From the NCBI GenBank assembly GCA_047967505.1, contig CM106538.1: 64,000 nucleotides of DNA; one strand, given 5' to 3'. The translations under genes and the position numbers were made by a program. The stretch's first letter is position 1; each line of letters opens with the position of its first letter. Below, in pieces: positions 19,633 to 31,489 of the stretch. Source of the DNA: Dipteris shenzhenensis. Taxonomy: Eukaryota > Polypodiophyta > Polypodiopsida > Gleicheniales. The notes under the pieces were generated by a model that searched no databases, was not told the origin of the DNA, and saw only the letters and a list, made by a program, of their open reading frames with translations.

Positions 19633-20473
19633 ATGGCTACCTTCTTGAATATGGATAAGTTCAATGGTAAAGGCTTTCACACATGGCAGATGAAGGTTAA
19701 GTTTGCATTGATGAGGGAAAACCTCTGGGGGCTTGTCAAACGTGCTTCAACTTCTTCTTCAACAACCTCTAATGCTGAAGAATCCTCAGCTCCAACACGC
19801 CCGGCACGAGATCCTGCTAGAGAGGAGAAAGCCTATGGCATCATTGCTCTTGGCTTAGGAGATGACTATATTCATCACATTTCTGATTTGGAGTCTTCTC
19901 TGAAGCTTGGCAGAAGCTTGATATTATTTTTTGTGCTAGCTCTCACATCTTAAATTGTCACTTAAGATTGCTTTCTTTGAATTGAAGATGGCTAGTAGCA
20001 CTCCTTTGGCTGCCCATGTCAATCACATGCGGAGTCTCATGACTCAACTTGCTTCTATCAACTCTTCAATCACTACATATGATGCAATGGCAGTGTTGCT
20101 CAAAAGTATGCCTGAAGATTATGATCATATTGTTACCACTTTGAAAAATCTTCCTAATCCTACTCTTGAAGGTCTTATTACTACTCTTCAAGAAGAAGAA
20201 AGGCACATGGAACTTCGGAGAGGCAATGACACAGCCTATGCCATAAAAACTCAAAAGGGCAAGTTTTCACCTTGCAAACATTGTGGGAAGACTAATCACC
20301 TCTCAAAAGATTGCTTCAAGATCAATCCTTGCAAACATTGTGGCAAAAACAATCACCATGAAAAGTATTGTAAGGCAAAAAAGGAAGCAACTACAAAGCC
20401 AGAGACTGCTAATCTACTTTCAGTTGATGTGCCTCCACAAGATGAGGCATCCTATGAAGATTATGCTTTTTGA
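19633..20473 (+). pseudogene. Copia-type Gag with two CCHC knuckles, one frameshift
   Basis: Part 1 (19633-19953) starts MATFLNMDKFNGKGFHTWQM and has KAYGIIALGLGDDYIHHI. Part 2 (19955-20473), shifted by one frame, continues the UBN2 domain (KIAFFELKMASSTPLAAHVN, then VLLKSMPEDYDHI) and has two tandem knuckles, CKHCGKTNHLSKDC and CKHCGKNNHHEKYC, each C-x2-C-x4-H-x4-C. It ends in YEDYAF before a stop, the same end as the Gag at 16661-17227. A single-base change near 19895-19955 would explain the break. About 850 bp of leader with no clear frame separates the PBS and this gag. Confidence 0.85.
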
Positions 20474-20840
20474 ACCATCTCCATATATGCTTCAGATCTC
20501 TCTTTTTATGTTGAGTCAAGGTACTCAGCTTGGATAGTCCTCCAAAATGAATGAAATAAACTATTGTGTGATTTGTAAACATCTCTGGTCACCATATGAT
20601 GTAGGCCATGTGTATGTGTTTTGCTCCATGGTACCTCCTGCAGACATTGTGTACATGCAGGGGAGATAACCATTGGAAGGTCTTATGTGTCCCTTTTGTT
20701 TACTTCACACCCTTGGGAACCCCTTGCTAGCATGAGAACCTAGCCATAGATTTATCCTTGACCACCATGAGATGGCATGAGAAACTATGAGACTAGATGT
20801 ATCCTTGACATAGCCTGAGGCATTCGCTTGAGGGGGGGTA

Positions 20841-21117
20841 TGATGGGATATCGCAAGGTGTATGCCCAAGGCACACCTTGGTTTCTATGTGTGTGTGCTA
20901 GAGGCACAGTTAGGTGCCCATAAGCACTGTTAGGTGGTGGTTGATGCCACATAGGATGATTGAGAGAATCTAGGAGATGATTGAGGAGATGATTGTGGAG
21001 CTTGGTGGCTCATGTAAGAGGTGCCTACATATGGACCTCACCTTTCTTCATTCCATAAACAAGCAAGCAAGCATCAATTCGTGTTCAGCTTCATGCTTTC
21101 CTTTCAGTTCTTCAACA
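20841..21117 (+). repeat. Right LTR of gag-only element 2 (277 bp)
   Basis: TGATGGGATATCGC...CAGTTCTTCAACA, preceded by the polypurine tract and followed by the TSD GGTTC. Confidence 0.95.
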
Positions 21118-22090
21118 GGTTCTTCCTTTCCCTTTGACCGAGGTGGTACTGAATGACTCAGGGTGTATGCTCAGATCACACATAGGATTGAGGATGAGGA
21201 GAGAAATACATCTCAGCCCAATGTTGGTAATCAGCATCAGATTTCTAGAGTTGCATCCGCTGAGCACCACATCGCGATGCCATTCTGTGCATGGAATGAT
21301 GCTGAGGGTAATACTCCAATGGATGAGGAGGGGCAGTATTGGGATGCCCAGTCAGAGCTCTATTCAATATCCCTTGATGCATTGAATGATGCTAAAGGTG
21401 CAGGGACACTCAGGTTGATAGGTGACATTGATGGTAGGATTGTTCATATGTTATTGAACAAGAGTAGCAGCCACTCAGGTTGAGAGGTGACATTGTGGTA
21501 GGATTGTTCATATGTTATTGAATAGCAGGAGTAGCCACAGTTTTCATTGTCGACGCTACGACCTGGCAGACAGTTAGGCTTGCAGCCACGGAGACCGACC
21601 ACGGGTTGAGAGTCCAGGTTGCCAATGGACAGCACATGATTAGCAGACTATGTTGTGAAATGATTGTGCTTTTGCAGGAGATCTCTTTGCCTTGGACATG
21701 GGTCCCAATGGCATTGTTCTGGGATGTGATTGGATGAAATCATTGGGGGAGTTTAGTATCAATCTGAATGCCTTCTGTCTCCACTTTGTATGCAAAGGGG
21801 AAACAGTGTGTGAAGGCCCCGAAACGCAGCTGATCTCAACAAGGCAGCCGGCCTCTGAACTCAAGAAAGAGAGCGTCTTTTATGCACTGCATGTGACAGA
21901 GGCATAGATAGGGAGGGTCCAATTGGTGGAGGATGCTCATGTGCAGCTCTCAGAATTTGCTGGTACGACACTTAGATACTTTCTTATGCAGTCCCAATTC
22001 ATTACCCAAACAAAAGATATGGTTGGCTTCAGTGCAGTACATGACTTTGACATTTAATAAAGAAAATGTGGTTGCAGATGCCTTGTCCAG
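21118..22090 (+). pseudogene. Ty3/gypsy protease-region and RNase H-end remnant
   Basis: 21163-21483 encodes the segment before and into the aspartic protease: ISLDALNDAKGAGTLRLIGD, then LLNKSSSHS where active enzymes have a D(S/T)G triad, so the catalytic Asp is gone. After frameshifts, 21600-21905 gives LRVQVANGQHMIS and LDMGPNGIVLGCDWMKSLGE, the typical second half of the protease. From about 21940 the sequence jumps to the end of RNase H (QKIWLASVQ, then NKENVVADALSR at 22045-22095), so reverse transcriptase is deleted. Confidence 0.8.
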
Positions 22091-22157
22091 AATTTTTGCT
22101 TGCACATTGTCTACTGTCTCCACAATCTACCAGAGTATATACATTTTACCAAAAAAA

Positions 22158-22279
22158 GTGTGTACATGTATATACATATATTGTACATGTATACACGTAT
22201 ATATACATATAATGCATATGTATGTGCATGCGCGTGTACGTGTGTGCACACACCAGTGCACACACACACGCGCACACAA
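22158..22279. repeat. Alternating purine-pyrimidine microsatellite
   Basis: TGTACATGTATATACATAT passes into TGCATGCGCGTGTACGTGTGTGCACACACC and then CACACACACGCGCACAC. Nearly all steps are alternating, which favours cruciform or Z-DNA formation. Confidence 0.9.
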
Positions 22280-23148
22280 ATTAGAATCCCTTAGGATACC
22301 TTCAATTACTACGTGTAGGTAGCTAATGTCCAAATGACATTTAATAGTATGTCAGCATAGTGGGCTTGACCATCAGCTAGATAATGATCATCTTACTCCC
22401 CTAGATACCCTCCTAACACACGTTTCCTTAGAAGGTTGGCTCTAGATGTTAATTACCATTTTCATCCTTGACATCATTAACCACTAGGTCCACTAAAGGG
22501 ACTATGGTAATATGGCTGTTCCTTTAGGATTATCACGTTTCTTACATATAAGGATCCTATGCTGAATAAAAGACCTTGCATTCTTTGGACCATTCACTTA
22601 ATTATACCCTTCAAAGTACATGGTCCTACTCCTAGCACTTATGAGGAAATCAAATATGGTAGCATAGAGCCAAAAAAGCCCTGAATCCCCTATCTTTCAC
22701 TTAAGGACATCTCCTACTATATTTCTCTCGCGGGCCTTCAGTGCCTCCACTTCCTTGTCGTGTGAGCTCAATGGCTCTCGTGCTTCTTTCTCGCCTTTCT
22801 TTTCCCACTTTGCTCCTCCTAGCTTCCACTTTCCCCCCCTTTTCCTCTCCCCTTACACCTCTTGATTCTCACTTAATGAGCTCGATCCTACGAACCTTCA
22901 CTTCCTGCAACCCTTTATTTCCTCTTGGCCCTTACCTGAGCTAAGGCGTTTCAGACATAAACATGGAGTCGTCTCTCATGGTAGCCAATCCTGTAGGCTC
23001 ACGGAAGCGAAAGGATGCAAAGAGAAGAGCAAGGAGTGAAAGCCATCACATCAACTATAAAAGAAATGAAAGTACAAAGTACAATAAAAGGGAACCCTAA
23101 GACAGTGTGTCCTAGTGGTAGCACTAGTACTAGGTGTCATAAGACACT
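22280..23148. other. No gene recognised
   Basis: Short frames only. It includes a C/T-rich patch at about 22720-22940 and no similarity to other parts of the window until the direct repeat at 23149. Confidence 0.5.
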
Positions 23149-23254
23149 AAAAGTACTAGGTGACCTAAGTGCCAATAACTAAAGCTACATGGCACATACC
23201 AGGGCCTAGAGGGCATCAATACGATCGGGAGAAGATGGCCTGCAAACCCCCTTC
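23149..23254. repeat. Direct repeat, left copy (~105 bp)
   Basis: Begins AAAAGTACTAGGTGACCTAAGTG and matches 25336-25438 with few changes. The pair brackets the Copia pol fragment. Confidence 0.85.
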
Positions 23255-23372
23255 CATGGTATGGGCTAAAGTATTCTGGAAACGTCTCAAAATACCTAGT
23301 ATTTTTTGGTCATGGTGGCACATGTTCATCTCAAGGGATATAGCCACCTATGAATGTACAGGGTATGTCAGA

Positions 23373-25335
23373 TCATGTAACAAAGGGAACCAAGTGTAAA
23401 TCCTGTCGAAAGACTTCAAACTTGGGACGAGGAAGTGCCTTTGTAAACATATCTGCTATGTTGTCTTCTGTGGGAACGTAGGACAACTCTATGTCTCCTG
23501 CTGACAACCGCTCTCGAACATAATGATAGTGAACCTCAATGTGCTTGGTACACGCATGAAACACTGGATTACACGCAATAGCCAAAGCACTCTGGTTGTC
23601 AGTGTAGACCATAGTGGAGGATGTCTGGCGTATACCAAGATTTGTAACTGTCGAAGCTAGACACACTCTACTGTAGTGGTGAAGGCTGCCCTGTACTCAG
23701 CCTCACAGCTGGATTTGGCAAGTGTTGGCTGCTTCTTGTTGAGCCAAGAGATACATGAACTGCCAAGCAAAAAACAGTTGCTAGTATGTGACACTCTAGT
23801 GTCAGAACAATCTGCCCAGTCACTATCCGTGTAAACACGCATGGTGGTAAGTGAACCCTGATCACCATAGAATAGGGTTAACTCCTGAGTGCCTTTGAGA
23901 TATTTGAAGACTCTCTTCACTACCTGCCAATGCTGTGAACTGGGCATGTGCAGTAACCTGCTGAGCTGGGATACCGCATACTGTAAGTCAGGTCTGGTGT
24001 GGCACAAGTAAATGAGACATCCAACAGCCTACTGGTGAAGGGTGATATCACATGGTGGGCTCCCATCATGAGCTGAAAATTTGAAGCCAGGGTCCACTGG
24101 AGTAGAGATTGGCTTGCAATCGTCAAACTGAAAACGATCAAGGAGCTGTCCAATATACTTGGACTGTGTCATCATAATACCCCCTCAACATGAGCAAACT
24201 GAATGCCCAAATAATAGTGCAGCTGTCCCATGTATGACATTTCAAAAGCTTGCTGCAAATCAGCCTTGAAAGCTGCAATATGCTGAGTATCAGGGGCAGT
24301 GATCAGCATGTCATCCACATATAAAATCAGTACTAAAAAATCAGATCCACTCCCACGGACAAAGAGTGGGCTCTGTTGGGCTATTTTGAAAACCAAGGGA
24401 CAGTAAGTGTGCATGAATTTTAGCATACCATGCCCTGGGTGCCTGCTTCAAACCATAAAGGGCTTATCTCAGCCGGCATACCTTGTTTTCAGAGCCAACA
24501 ACCTCAAAGCCAAGAGGTTGTGTCACATAAACTTCTTCTTGCAGATCCCCATGAAGAAAGGCAGTCTTGATGTCAAGCTGGTGCACTTGCCAATGGTGAT
24601 GGGCTGCAATGGCAATGACACATCTAATAGTAGTAATCTTGGAAGTGGGAGAAAAGGTCTCCTTAAAGTCAATGCCTTGTTGTTGGGCATATCCTTTTGC
24701 AACAAGACGGGCTTTGTGTCGATCTATGCTGCCATCAGATTTCCTTTTTAATTTGTAGACCCACCGGGTACCAATGGCGTGCTTGCCAGTAGGTAGATCT
24801 ACTAATTCCCATGTGTCATTTTTGGCAATAGATTTTAGCTCAGCTCTCATTGCATCCATCCACTCTTTGCTGTCAAAAGCATCTTTATGGCATAAAGGCT
24901 CTTCATTGCAAGCTGTAGCAAGGAGTGCAAAATCAAGAAAGTGACCATGCATCTGTCTATTCCATGATCTTGTCCGGGTAGCAAGAGGTTGATCTTGTTT
25001 GCTGTCCCTCAATGTGTCAACTAAGCCATCTGAGAACTTGCCTTTGCTGTCTATTGACAGCTCTTTCTTCAATCACTGCGTCATGAATATTGGGATCATT
25101 TTGTGCTGGAGGAGGAACCTACAAATCAGCATGTGTTGCTGGCTGATCATTGCTTGTTGGAGGGCCTGTAGGAGGCTCATGTTGCTGGTCAAAATCCCCT
25201 CCGAGGGAAGAAGAGGTAACCAGGAGTCAAAAGGCATCAAACATGTCAACTTTTGGCTTTGCTTTGCAGTCCACAAGAGGAGAAGCTAAATGTTCAGCAA
25301 AGATTACATCTCTACTGACAATAATCTTCCCAGTG
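23373..25335 (-). pseudogene. Copia pol 3' part: integrase end, reverse transcriptase, RNase H
   Basis: Read leftward from 25335: IIVSRDVIFAEHLASPL (end of integrase), a linker, then reverse transcriptase at 25072-24464 (WMDAMRAELKSIAKNDTWEL, then KARLVAKGYAQQQGIDFKET), shifted at 24426-24172 with an intact YVDD (LILYVDDMLIT), then 24153-23657 with YTDSDWADC and KSSCEAEYRA of RNase H, and 23666-23373 with STMVYTDNQSAL and NIADMFTKALPR at the normal end of the polyprotein. At least three frame changes and one stop. Active-site motifs are kept, so decay is recent. No LTR, PBS or gag is attached. Confidence 0.92.
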
Positions 25336-25438
25336 AAAGTACTAGGTGACCTAAGTGCCAATAACTAAAGCTACATGGCACATACAAGGGCCCAGAGGGC
25401 ATCAATACGACCGAGGGAAGATGGCCTACAAATCCCTC
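25336..25438. repeat. Direct repeat, right copy (~103 bp)
   Basis: Begins GAAAGTACTAGGTGACCTAAG and ends near AATCCCTCCT. It starts at the very base where the Copia frame ends, so the junction is sharp. Confidence 0.85.
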
Positions 25439-28011
25439 CTCGGATAGCCAAGTGAAGATGCTCATCAGGCTAGACTTGCAGCAAGCAAAGATCATCCACT
25501 TTCTTTCTCCTTAGCGTATAAAATGGATCACCATTTGTAATATATGGTACCTGCATATGGCATAAAACTAAGTGTGCCCAGCTTTCAACCCTTCTTCCTT
25601 TAAAGGTGTCATTACTCTTTCAGACTCTCGATGATACCTTGCATCATTGTTGCTTTATTGGATCATATGTGGTTATTAAACTATTAGAAGGCCTCTCAAC
25701 CTCTTGTTGTGGCATCCTACGTGACCATTCAGTGGTATCTGAGTTGTTTATGGCGAATTGCTTATATCCAAATTAGACTGGTCTTATGAATTCTTTCAAG
25801 AGCCAAACATTGAGTGTACTGCAACAACTTGTGCAAACCTCTCGTTCCGAGTGACCAAGGATATTTGCCTTAGGAGTTTTGTCGGTCAGTTCTAGGGTAA
25901 AACTAAAGGATGTCCTTCCCCTTGAAAGATTGATATAACTCGGCCATAGCCTCCTTGATGCCACTTCCACATTTGAGCAAAGTCCTTGCATTTTGTATGA
26001 TTTGAGTAAGCCAAGAATTGTCTATTTGGGCTCTTTGACTCCTTTAAAGTTGGAAACCAAGTGACTGTTTATCGGAGCTCTTTGAGCATATACCTCTTGC
26101 TTCATCATGGTTTTCAAAGTGGTATTCAAAGCCCACTTGCTAGGACCAGTTTGATTGTGTTGCCCTTCTCCTTTGGGGTCCCTACGTATGGTTTGGGATA
26201 CTATCCAATAGGACGTAGTGTCTCTGCATCCCTGCTTCATGTCCTCACTTTGAATTAGTTGTCGTGCTCTCGGACTCTTAAGTATCAGACGATGCGAATC
26301 TCGTGGTTGGCGTCAATCGTCTTATACACTCTAGTTGACCTCATTGTTGCTTTATTTAGTCATGTGTAGTGATTAAATTGTCGAAATGTTTAGTTTTCTT
26401 CGATCCTAATTCTCGAACGCACTCGTAGCAATTCGACTCAAGAAAGCTAGGATCACGTTTGATCCCTAGATTCCAATGGTTGAACCTCATTAGCTCGGGT
26501 GGATATAGCCCCTCTTTGATCAAGATGTTCTAAAAGTCGTTGCCCTTACTTACGTTATCTTTTTAGTGTTGCGTGCATCACGATGACTTACAACTTACAA
26601 CGTCTTTCAAAAGCCTCTGCTAGTCCTTTTTCCATTTGACTGTTTGCGCGCATAGTCGGTGCTTTGGCACTAAATTCACAACTATTGCTTGCCATTAAGT
26701 AATTGTCGTGTATTGCAGGGAGTCCTATCTACTAATATGGATGAAGATGTCCATGACCAGTATACGTGATGCAAGCGAGTCCAAGCTCTGATAGTTCTTT
26801 TAGGATGAAAGGTCTTTTTAATGTCTCAATTAATTGGTTGGGGTGATGTTGTGACCTCAACTAATTCTCCATGCAAATTTCTTTAAAGTTAATCTCTTTA
26901 ACGTTAATTTTCTTAATGCCTAGAACCTATGGTTGTTACATATATTAAAACAATCTTTTACATGCGGTCTCGTACACTAAAAGCTATTCATGTTTTCCCC
27001 TTCTCTACCTAAAAGATGGTATCTCTAATGAGGTGATATCAAAATATTGTAATATCCTCAAATAAGCTAATCCCTTGTGAGAGGCCCTACTTTGCTCCTT
27101 TCTGTCCTTGGCAAAAAGTTTCTTTTCAAATTTATAATATTGCTAGATTTCTTGGTTGACTGCCAGTGTGTATTTCTGATTGCAATAATAGGCAATTGAG
27201 GTCTCTGACTCCTACAGTCCCAAGCTAGAAGTTGTCTTTGTTCTAACACCACCTTCTCTTGGATGCAGGCATCAGTCCCCAACATTGGAATATGCTTTGA
27301 TGTAGCAGCCAATGAGATGGTCTTTCATTGCTCTCCTTTCTCGCCATCACCCCAAATTAGGGGTTGTAATTTTTGAAGGAATTTTTACCTTATTGTATTT
27401 CTAATGTTTCACAAGTGTGATATCAAGAACTACAAGAATTTTTTTCACTCACGATATCAAGCCTAGAAGGGAGAAGTCTTATAGCCCTATCACGCGCGTG
27501 TACACACAAAATGTATGTATGCATGCAAGCACGCTTGTGTGTGCGCGTGCATGCGTGCACGACTTCACAAAAAAAGAAGTGTGTATGGATGCATGCATAT
27601 ATATCTATATAAGACAACATATGCAAAAGTTTGAGAAGCTATTCAATTTTTCTGGCATGAAGACCTTGGGATCCGATTTTTGGGAGTCATCGCCCCTATA
27701 GACTTCTCCTTTAGTGCTAATCTTTTTCACAGCTGAGTTTGCCCTTCACCTCTGGAGTGTCGACATAAACTCAGTACGCAAACCTTTGTATAAATGTATG
27801 TTCAGAGTATGTTGGTGTGTCGATTTGTATGTGAGAACATATGTTTCTACTATGGTCTAAATCCACTGTTGGGCATCGATGGTGTCAGTGGGTGATGTCA
27901 TAGTAGCTAGCCCCTCCTATGTGATGGAGTTTATGGTTTTCAATCTTATGAGTGACTATCATGAGATTGAAGCTGCACTATGTGTTGTGTCTTTAGAGGA
28001 TGAGTTTGAAC

Positions 28012-28013
<2 letters not shown>
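25439..28013. other. No gene recognised
   Basis: 2.6 kb of AT-rich sequence. Frames are short and without domain features. It holds a TGTATG/GCATGC/GTGTGC microsatellite at about 27497-27612. Confidence 0.5.
27497..27612. repeat. Mixed TG/CA and GCATGC microsatellite
   Basis: CGCGCGTGTACACACA, then TGTATGTATGCATGCAAGC, then GTGTGTGCGCGTGCATGCGTGC, a short unique stretch, then ATGCATGCATATATATC. Mostly alternating purine-pyrimidine. Confidence 0.85.

Positions 28014-28047
<34 letters not shown>
28014..28047. repeat. (TC)n microsatellite
   Basis: About 17 TC units. The LINE reverse transcriptase frame resumes directly after it, so it marks the 5' truncation point. Confidence 0.95.
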
Positions 28048-28049
<2 letters not shown>

Positions 28050-28059
28050 GAGGACTCAA

Positions 28060-30118
28060 AGCAACGGGACAGGTCGGTTTCAAGCGAGATCATGGGACCA
28101 TGGATCATATTCTCGTGCTCAGATGTATCATCAAGGAGGCGAGGACACGGAAGCAGAGGGTTTATTGTTTCTTTGTGGATTTTTGTAAGGCATTTGACAA
28201 CATTTCGAGAGCCCGTCCCATATTATGCCTACAGGATTTGGGTTACGACCAGGACATCATTTGCGCTGTCATGGCACTTTATGAGCGAGTTTTAAGTAGA
28301 GTCCGGATTGGATCTGGATGGATCGACAAGATCATGAGCATTATCGGGGTCAAACAAGAGGCCTGCTCATTATCACCTACCTTGTTTGACCTCTACATCG
28401 ACGAGCTCGAGATAGTGATGCAAGCACAGGGTGAGGTAGGTTTCTCTCTTGCGGACACGTTGATTCGGATATTACTTTACGCAGATGACGTGGCTCTCTT
28501 GTCCTCCTCAGCAGAGGGGCTCTAGAGACACCTTGACGCTCTACAGTCCTTTTGCGAGTCTCATGATTTGAAGATCAACTTGGGTAAAATCAAGGCTATG
28601 ATCTCCTATACATCTCGAGCCGTCATGCACGATGAGCATTTCACAATTGATGGATCCCTTGTTGAGGTAGTTTCATCATACACTTATCTTGGGATCGTCT
28701 TTTTCGGACCCATCTTCACCATGAGACCCGCGATGCGTGCACACTTGAGCAAAGGATATGCTTCATTGGCTAGGTTAGAGAGACAATGCTTCTGCTCACT
28801 TTCAAGATCCACGGACCAAAGGGTTGCTTTTTGAGTCCTTGGTCCGCCCAGTAGAGATGTATGGCAATCCATGTTGGGGGTTAGACTTGTTGGATACGGA
28901 GTGGGTCAGGATGGATCACCTACAGGTTCTCATGTTATCACGGATGATCCGTGGTAAGCCATCCGTCCCTCACTAGATCATTCGGGTGGAGTTTGAGTCA
29001 CCCTCATTACAGCTAGATGCTACATTTTCAGTCGTTACGTATCTGTATCGAGTCAAGGAGTATGGGGATTACACATTCGGACGTAGCATGATACCATGAC
29101 TAGCATTGTCCTTTTCTATTGCACTTGCAGCAAGGGAGGACCAGAGGTGCTGGTATGTACACATAGAAAGATGGTTTGCAGGACTAGGACTCCACATGGA
29201 TAGACTACCTTCTTTCTAGTACAGCATGGATGTTCCTTTCTCTCCCCTCCTATCACTAGGTCAACCAGGTTATCCATGAGAATCTACTATAGCTACATAT
29301 TCCGGATTTGGTTAGACCCGAGTGATCTTCTAGTGAAGCTGGGCTTCTACGAAGATTACTCCTTACATATCACAGCGGAGGGTTTCATTGATCCACTAGG
29401 ATACACACAGATTCACCTACCCCACTCACTGAGGATCTCTCTTGGGCAGTTCTGGGTCTCTTCACATAGACTTCATATCGAGAGCGACAGAGCAAAGCGG
29501 TTACCCAGGGAGAGGCGCATATACACAGTGTGTGACATGCAGGAGGTTGAGACAGAGGAGCATTTCATCTTCATGTGTCATGTTTACTATGAGATTCGAG
29601 GGCGTTTCTACCGCCTCTTCAGAGATAGTTATGGAATTTTGGCTCATTTCCTCTTCTACCTAGATCAACGATGTTTGGCTGGTTTCATTCATGAGGTGCT
29701 TAGACACCGCGATAGGATACTCCGAGAAAAAAGATAGGAGCGGACTTCTTCCTTGAATTGCATTTTTTGGGGGCTCGAATCAAGCCTATATTTTTGTTAC
29801 TCCATTTTGAATCATGTACAAAAGCATTGAGCTAATATCATCACTTTTGGCTACTTTTGAGTAATTTTGTCATGATTTACCTAAATTATTCTTCAATAAA
29901 TCAGTCTTCCTTTGGAAAAATCAATTATATCGTTACGAAAACAATGTTCTTTTGTCAGTGTCATTTAATAGTCTCTACCTACCAACATAAACACTTATGG
30001 CTATTTTTGGATCTTTCAATTATCAGTTAACTACATTGAACTTTAAAACACTACAAAATAAATTAGTGTTTGTTTCTCATTTGACAATTAAATAAAAACT
30101 GCAAAAAAAAAAAAAAAA
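28060..30118 (+). mobile_element. 5'-truncated LINE: reverse transcriptase, C-terminal zinc-finger region and 3' UTR
   Basis: The frame from about 28065 encodes GFKRDHGTMDHILVLR, YCFFVDFCKAFD (RT block A) and ILLYADDVALLSS (YADD block C), to a stop at 28525, then 28568-28834 (LKINLGKIKAM, then YTYLGIVF). After stops and shifts, DTEWVRMDHLQVLMLSRMI is readable, and 29276-29737 gives the C-terminus (LPRERRIYTVCDMQEVETEE, then HFIFMCHVYYEIRGR), a zf-RVT-like Cys/His segment. A 3' UTR of about 370 bp follows and ends in an A16 run at 30103-30118, the probable poly(A) tail. Endonuclease and ORF1 are missing. Confidence 0.88.
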
Positions 30119-30829
30119 CCAGCACAGTTCGCAGTGCTTACGATTACGCCTCACTGTTTGCCTACCGCAGATCTAGTTTGGCTATGGGCTATTGTTGCCA
30201 AAGATCACAATAGTCACCTTTAGGAAGGGGGATACTTTGATAGCCATTGTATGCATTGGAGGCTATACAATGGTAACATTGGCACGAAGGACTCTATCAC
30301 GGAGTTCTTTCAGTGAGATCAGATAGACCCCCATGAGGCGAGGCCTCCACATGATCGTGACCCGGAGCTTGTGATCTGACAGCTCAGATAGAGGGTTGAC
30401 TCACAGGTCATACTTGGAGACATCCTCTCCTTGTTTAGGGTCGGAGCCCGGACCGACGGGATCACAATGGCTCTGGTTAGATACAGAGCTACGATCAGGA
30501 GACGTACCAGGACTACACCCTTGGGGGGGCGACATCACTTTATTGTTGACCTCATGTCTCCACTTCCACAGCCTCATCTATCCTGATGTTCTGCTACTGA
30601 TGATGATGATGATGGTTATGATGATATTGACGATGATGGCGAGATTGATATATATAGTCGAGATATGACTACGTTGTACTTAAGAATTAGTATTGTCATT
30701 TTGCATCTTTTTGCATTCTGCATTGGTATGGATGCTCATTTAGTAGCTCCACTACCATAACTCATTGTATCAAGTTTTTCATAGTCTCATAGACCCATCG
30801 GTCTTCTGAAGACTTTAATAAACTTTCTT

Positions 30830-30885
<56 letters not shown>

Positions 30886-31489
30886 CACACACACTTTTTG
30901 GGTGAAAATGTTGAATGCTTTATATTACAAGGTAGCTATCCCAAAATTGGGAAGGTGAAAAAGTATATCGAGAAAATCTCCATGTAGGACAAATATACAT
31001 CATAGTCTATGTAGTGAGTTTGCAGACATTACTTGGAGATGACTATGTCACTTGTTTAATGTATAGAAAGCTCCATTGAGGGTGCATGAGGCTAGAGGAT
31101 CCGACTTATCACTAACATATATTAGAAGGGTCAATGCGTTGCTTTCTCCATTTCTCGAAAGAAGTGAGGTGTTCTTGAGGGCAATGGTATTCATAGTTCG
31201 TTATAGCCATGTCGCTGAGATAAGCTAATGAAGCTAATATCAAGACAACAAGCCGATGATTGTACAATATCCCTTCAAAGGTCTTTTTTGCTTGCATGTT
31301 TGTTGATTTCAAATTGCAGAAGCGACCTACAAGTTGTTTGATAAAGGTTGAATCAAAACATTAAACTCTTCAATCGAGATGGGAAATGAGTCATAAGAGC
31401 GATTGCTACAAAGAACGACGAAAGAAAACAAAAGTAGAAAAAATAGGATCACCAAAGAATCAGTGGTTTCGTTCTTTCTAGAGAGTCCA
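30119..31489. other. No intact gene; possible LINE 3'-end debris
   Basis: Contains a (GAT)n-rich patch at 30598-30650. The stretch before the microsatellite (GACTTTAATAAACTTTCTTTC, about 30811-30831) looks like a 3' UTR end with an AATAAA-type signal. No frame could be assigned. Confidence 0.45.
30834..30894. repeat. Compound (TC)n(AC)n microsatellite
   Basis: About 18 TC units followed directly by 12 AC units. Confidence 0.95.

Larger units (their letters stand above)
18499..21117 (+). mobile_element. Gag-only LTR retrotransposon 2 (2,619 bp) with TSD GGTTC
   Basis: Complete structure: TSD GGTTC 18494-18498; left LTR 18499-18778; PBS TGGTATCAGAGC at 18779; gag 19633-20473; polypurine tract TTGAGGGGGGGTA at 20828-20840; right LTR 20841-21117; TSD GGTTC 21118-21122. 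Nothing between gag and the PPT encodes protease, integrase or polymerase. It sits inside a Ty3 remnant. LTRs are closely similar, with few substitutions and small indels, so it is younger than its host element. Confidence 0.93.
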
